NCBI GenBank assembly: GCA_021160885.1
Contig: JAGHBR010000225.1
Location: forward strand, 1-16,182
Direction: 5' to 3'
Length of the DNA: 16,182 bases
Origin: Caldisericaceae bacterium
Lineage (GTDB): Bacteria > Calditrichota > Calditrichia > Calditrichales > Calditrichaceae
Below, in pieces: positions 13,291 through 16,182 of the stretch. How positions within the stretch are numbered: the stretch's first letter is position 1; every line of letters begins with the position of its first letter. The translations under genes and the position numbers were made by a program. The notes under the pieces are model-generated. The model had not been told where the DNA came from, did not search any database, and saw only the letters and a program-made list of their open reading frames with translations.

Positions 13291-14051
13291 TAAATTAGAT
13301 AACCGATGGACGAAAGCGTAACGAAAATCAATCCATAGAAAAATTCGGCCAGGCCGATTTGTTTAACGGTCATTGGCTTGCGCCAGGCTGAAAGTCCATA
13401 TATGCCCCGAATGCCTAAAATCAAAATGCTTAAAAAGGCCAGCCAGGGAAGATTGTATTTAAAATAAAGTAAAAAAGCAATAATTAAGGTTAATACTTGC
13501 CAGATTTCAGACCAGAAGGTTGAGACAGGCTGTTTTCTTTCTAATTTTAAGCGGTAGTGCACGTACAGGGTTGTGGAAAGGCTGCGCAGGTAAAGTAAAA
13601 TTAAAAAGGGAAAAGCTTCTGGCCAGTTCCAGCCACCATTTATTACAATAGATAAGGCGATCAATCCCATTGCCACCGAAGCCATCATTTCTGTTAACAA
13701 TTTACGGTGCAGATTAAAATATTCTGCGATTAAATAAAGGAACATCAAAACCAAAGCCAGCAGCAAGGGTAGCGCCGTGTTCCAGCTAACCAGGCGTAAA
13801 AAAAGAATCATGAAAAAGGCGGCCGGAATACCATAAATTAAGAGAAACGTGGCTGCTAATTTTGAGTGATTCTTTTTGGTTAACAAAATGCGGACTGGTT
13901 GATGGGCTAAAAAAGCCAAAGCAGCGCCGAAAAACAAAAAAAGTCCCGGCAGAGAATAACCTACAATTAAAGCCAGAATTAATGGCTCGAAGGTCAGTGC
14001 CCAGGAGCCATGTTCCTTAGGAAGCGCAACTGTTTTAAGGCTTTTCTCCAT
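13290..14051 (-). CDS. YwiC-like integral membrane protein
   Basis: From ATG 14051 the product is 253 residues with about eight hydrophobic helices. PKEHGSWALTFEP near the N-terminus is the characteristic YwiC-like motif (PKEHGxW). The frame stays open 24 codons upstream to 14123, but that part (MNFFINFISLIFF...) is AT-rich leader-like sequence. The ATG at 14051 has AGG about ten bases upstream and starts just before the conserved block. The biochemical role of YwiC-like proteins is not known to me. The family is named after a Bacillus gene located next to nitrate respiration genes, an interesting parallel with this locus. It is monocistronic and convergent with the DASS gene. Confidence 0.78.
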   Translation of the reverse strand: MEKSLKTVALPKEHGSWALTFEPLILALIVGYSLPGLFLFFGAALAFLAHQPVRILLTKKNHSKLAATFLLIYGIPAAFFMILFLRLVSWNTALPLLLALVLMFLYLIAEYFNLHRKLLTEMMASVAMGLIALSIVINGGWNWPEAFPFLILLYLRSLSTTLYVHYRLKLERKQPVSTFWSEIWQVLTLIIAFLLYFKYNLPWLAFLSILILGIRGIYGLSAWRKPMTVKQIGLAEFFYGLIFVTLSSIGYLI

Positions 14052-14155
14052 GAGAGAATTACCTGTTAAATTGATTAAAAATTTGAAAAAAATTAAACTA
14101 ATGAAATTAATGAAAAAATTCAATTTAAGTGGAATTATGATAGAGCAAAATTTTT

Positions 14156-14188
14156 AGCCACTGATTGACACGGATGGACACTAATTGA
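14156..14188. repeat. Three imperfect 10-bp units (CACTGATTGA type)
   Basis: After AGC (14156-14158) come CACTGATTGA, CACGGATGGA and CACTAATTGA end to end (14159-14188). The units differ at 2-3 positions from each other. It resembles decayed gccac.gattgacacggat-type intergenic elements I recall from other genomes. It lies in the 223-base gap between two minus-strand genes, upstream of the YwiC-like gene. Confidence 0.5.
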
Positions 14189-14206
14189 ATACCACCTTAA
14201 AATTAA

Positions 14207-14240
14207 AAAGTGACAGAGCTTTTAAAAACTCCGTCACTTT
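14207..14240 (-). terminator. Terminator of the nucleotide-sugar dehydrogenase gene
   Basis: AAAGTGACAGAG (14207-14218) pairs with CTCCGTCACTTT (14229-14240) with one A-C mismatch and a 10-base loop. On the minus strand it is followed by a T5 run, about 107 bases after the stop of the dehydrogenase. Confidence 0.75.
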
Positions 14241-14346
14241 CAATAATCTATTATTCAAATATTTGACCAGCATGCCAGGCTAAAGTTTGCAGTGAGAATC
14301 TGTACAAATTCGTTTATTGCTAATTTTGAAATCAAATTTGATTTTT

Positions 14347-15864
14347 CTAATTTTTTTCTCCACTTTTGCGCACTAAATCTTTAATCCTTTGAATATGTCC
14401 ACGACCCAGACCTTTGACTTCGCAACCTAATTCAAAATAACGTTTGATTTTATCATCGCTTAAAATGCCAAAACAATCGATGATGGCCGCCGGATGCCCA
14501 ATCGCCTTTACCACAGCGTCTGGTTCTAATTTAAGATAATGTTTGTGTCGGACAGCGAAAACAACCGCTTCGGCATCTTTTAGAGCTTTGTTAAGGTCTT
14601 TCTCAATCCGCAACTCCTTGAGTTTCTCCTGATTTCTAAAAAATCGCGCTTTGCTGTGACCCGGAGCGGGATAAGTGTCCTGTTTTTCAAATTCCCACCA
14701 ATGGTCAACATATGGATCGTGAACTCTAATTTCGGCGCCCATTTCAGCTAGTTTGCGAATGATGATTTCTGAACCACTGTAACGAGTGTCACCAACATCT
14801 TCACGATAAGCTGCCCCTAAAACCAAAACTTCGGCCGCAGCAATAGGCTGTCCCATATTACGTAAAGCGTCCCGGGTTAGCTGAGCTGCGTGCAGACCCC
14901 GTGTGTCGTTGATGTCAATGGCTTTAGGAGTAATGCGGAAAATATCATCATTAAAACCTAAAATATGCTGGTAAGCCCACAGACCTAACCCTCCATCTTT
15001 AGGGAGACAGTATCCACCAATACCTGGTCCGGGGAAAATAATATTTCTGTGCGTTGGGCGAACCTTAATAGCATTAATCACTTTAATTAAATCCACACCA
15101 TTACGTTCGGCAAATAAACTCCATTCATCCAAAAAGGCCAGAATGGTTGCCCGGTAACTGTTTTCTACAATCTTGGCTGTTTCTGATTCAATGGGTCGAT
15201 CCATCACTGTAAGCGGGAATTTGTCTGTGTTTAAAACTTCATTTAGGAATTTAACAACGCGATTTTTAGCTTCCTCGTTGATGCCGCTGCACACACGCCA
15301 GAAATCACGGATGCTGGCAACGTAATTGCGTCCCGGCATCACGCGTTCATAACTGTGGGATAACAGGGGATCGCTGTTAATGCCGCGCCGTTTGAATATT
15401 TTTTTCATGATTGGGTAGGCCACCTGTTCTGTTGTGCCGGGTGGTACGGTGGTTTCAATTAAAACCAGGGCATTGGGCGGAATATGTTCGGCAATAATGC
15501 CAAAAGATTTTTCCAGAGCCACCATGTCCGTGTGCCCGCTGCGCACATTACCCAGGTCGTGCTTAACATAATCGCACTGGACATCTACTACAACCACATC
15601 GGCCAGTGAAAGTACATCGTAAGTGTAAGTAGCAATCATGGTCTTTTTCTCTTTGACCACGCGAGCAATCATAGGATCCACTTCCGGATCTTCAGCTTTT
15701 ACAGGAGACAAACCACGATTAATCAGGGGAATTTTCCAGAAACTACGAACACTTGGCCGTTGCATGCCAATGACAAATTTACTTGGCTGGCCTTTTTTAT
15801 CAACTGTATCGGCTACGATTGCGGCCATTACGGCCCCTACAAATCCTAATCCCATAACCACCAC
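14347..15864 (-). CDS. Nucleotide-sugar (UDP-ManNAc/UDP-glucose type) 6-dehydrogenase
   Basis: An NAD-dependent enzyme oxidising C6 of a UDP-sugar to the uronic acid for surface polysaccharide synthesis. The uninterrupted frame from GTG 15864 is 505 residues. The Rossmann motif GLGFVG is at residues 5-10, a TTVPPGTTE block follows in the N-terminal domain, the catalytic Cys is C286 in GGYCLPKDGG, and the C-terminal domain has LGAAYREDVGDTRYSGS. Starting at 15864 would remove most of the first beta strand. The frame continues upstream in coding-like sequence to an ATG at 15993 with SD and promoter, but a TAA at 15958-15960 interrupts it (see the next entry). The length exceeds the usual ~430, with an insert near residues 380-410. 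The exact sugar is unknown. Confidence 0.85.
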   Translation of the reverse strand: MVVMGLGFVGAVMAAIVADTVDKKGQPSKFVIGMQRPSVRSFWKIPLINRGLSPVKAEDPEVDPMIARVVKEKKTMIATYTYDVLSLADVVVVDVQCDYVKHDLGNVRSGHTDMVALEKSFGIIAEHIPPNALVLIETTVPPGTTEQVAYPIMKKIFKRRGINSDPLLSHSYERVMPGRNYVASIRDFWRVCSGINEEAKNRVVKFLNEVLNTDKFPLTVMDRPIESETAKIVENSYRATILAFLDEWSLFAERNGVDLIKVINAIKVRPTHRNIIFPGPGIGGYCLPKDGGLGLWAYQHILGFNDDIFRITPKAIDINDTRGLHAAQLTRDALRNMGQPIAAAEVLVLGAAYREDVGDTRYSGSEIIIRKLAEMGAEIRVHDPYVDHWWEFEKQDTYPAPGHSKARFFRNQEKLKELRIEKDLNKALKDAEAVVFAVRHKHYLKLEPDAVVKAIGHPAAIIDCFGILSDDKIKRYFELGCEVKGLGRGHIQRIKDLVRKSGEKN

Positions 15865-15993
15865 AATTTCGCGGCCTTTGGCTCGTTCTTCTTTAACTCT
15901 CCTTTTAAGTCTGTCGAATTCGATCGGATAATCTTCTGCCTGGGGCAGAGGAAACTGTTAACCCGACGGACTGATTGAAAATTGTGCGTTCAT
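15865..15993 (-). pseudogene. Interrupted 5' end of the dehydrogenase: ATG plus 11 codons, TAA, then in-frame coding
   Basis: On the minus strand AGGAGG (16003-15998) precedes ATG 15993. Eleven codons (MNAQFSISPSG) lead to TAA at 15960-15958. The same frame then continues as QFPLPQAEDYPIEFDRLKR and further basic residues to REIVVVMGLGFVG, completing the first beta strand of the Rossmann fold. No ATG, GTG or TTG with a ribosome binding site lies between the stop and GTG 15864. A single C-to-T change (CAA to TAA) would explain it. Alternatives are a leader peptide followed by non-standard initiation, stop readthrough (UAA followed by CAG), or a sequencing error. Confidence 0.7.
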
Positions 15994-16012
15994 CTTGCCT
16001 CCTGAAGATTGA

Positions 16013-16041
16013 ATTAGAATTTAAAAAAGAAATGAAGTCAA
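16013..16041 (-). promoter_or_regulatory. Sigma-70-type promoter of the dehydrogenase gene
   Basis: On the minus strand TTGACT (16041-16036) is followed after exactly 17 bases by TCTAAT (16018-16013), each five of six to consensus. Transcription would begin near 16006, just ahead of the Shine-Dalgarno, giving a leader of about 13 nt to ATG 15993. A loose AT-rich near-palindrome (16083-16104) lies further upstream. Confidence 0.6.
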
Positions 16042-16145
16042 ATTTTTTCACGAAAAAAACAATTACTTCAAGATAACTATTTTTATTTTGAATTTCAAAA
16101 ATAACATCAAAATTTTTATAAACGGTAGTTCTGTTGGGACGCTGG

Positions 16146-16181
16146 TCACTTCCGGTAAGCCTGCATTAAATTAACCGTTTC
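16146..16181 (-). CDS. Possible C-terminal end of an upstream minus-strand gene
   Basis: One minus-strand frame reads ETVNLMQAYRK followed by TGA at 16148-16146. The other two minus frames stop within 15 bases. The peptide is plausible as a helical C-terminus, and it would lie upstream of the dehydrogenase in the same direction. Eleven residues are too few to be sure that this is coding. Confidence 0.3.
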   Translation of the reverse strand, partial: ETVNLMQAYRK

Positions 16182-16182
16182 C

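Noticed and set aside
14052..14123. 24-codon N-terminal extension of the YwiC-like protein
   Set aside because: It is low-complexity AT-rich sequence without a ribosome binding site, and family proteins begin just before the PKEHG motif.
14163..14192. TTGACA-type promoter
   Set aside because: The TTGACA belongs to the 10-bp repeat units and no -10 hexamer follows at 16-18 bases.
15638..15931. Plus-strand open frame opposite the dehydrogenase
   Set aside because: It is a shadow of the coding strand, low in complexity (Ser/Thr/Pro-rich), with no ribosome binding site.
1..16182. CRISPR array, tRNA/rRNA gene or insertion sequence
   Set aside because: No regularly spaced repeats, tRNA-like cloverleaf, rRNA segments or transposase were seen on either strand.

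Overview
The window is about 40% GC and densely coded. It reads as a bacterial chromosome segment centred on an anaerobic nitrate respiration locus. The combination of a monomeric-type NapA, a NapM-like tetraheme cytochrome, NapG/NapH, a Rieske/cytochrome b pair and an octaheme HAO-like cytochrome, with no NapB, NapC or NrfA, suggests a deep-branching anaerobe that reduces nitrate towards ammonium. I think of Calditrichota (Caldithrix-like), but this is recollection of gene content and style, not a database result.

Layout. At the left edge the first 23 codons of a minus-strand gene with a membrane or signal N-terminus run off the window. A 251-base divergent intergenic region follows, with two clear inverted repeats and a near-consensus sigma-54-type promoter. 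Ten plus-strand genes then form the respiratory cluster (321-9933): outer-membrane beta-barrel, NapM-like cytochrome, NapA, a first NapG-like ferredoxin, NapD, a second NapG-like ferredoxin, NapH, Rieske protein, cytochrome b and octaheme cytochrome c. A small hairpin lies after the barrel gene and a strong terminator after napA, so the cluster is probably expressed as graded segments. A strong terminator closes it at 9944-9989.

Right of the cluster come a small membrane protein of unknown function, a convergent minus-strand slyD, a plus-strand DASS (SLC13-type) transporter, a minus-strand YwiC-like membrane protein and a minus-strand nucleotide-sugar dehydrogenase. A few residues of a further minus-strand gene may lie at the right edge. 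The gaps here carry degenerate short repeats, an orphan promoter-plus-terminator unit that may encode a ~55-nt RNA, and a 35-bp palindrome in the slyD leader.

Proposed working of the cluster (inference). Nitrate enters through the barrel protein. NapA, folded with the help of NapD, reduces it to nitrite in the periplasm, with electrons from menaquinol through NapH, the ferredoxins and NapM. A second quinol-oxidising module (Rieske plus b6-type cytochrome b) would feed the membrane-anchored octaheme cytochrome, the best local candidate for nitrite reduction to hydroxylamine or ammonium. The Rieske sequence lacks the Ser and Tyr that raise cluster potential, which suits low-potential menaquinol.

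The most striking single-gene observation is the nucleotide-sugar dehydrogenase. Its promoter, Shine-Dalgarno and ATG are intact and in frame with the enzyme, but codon 12 is a TAA stop.
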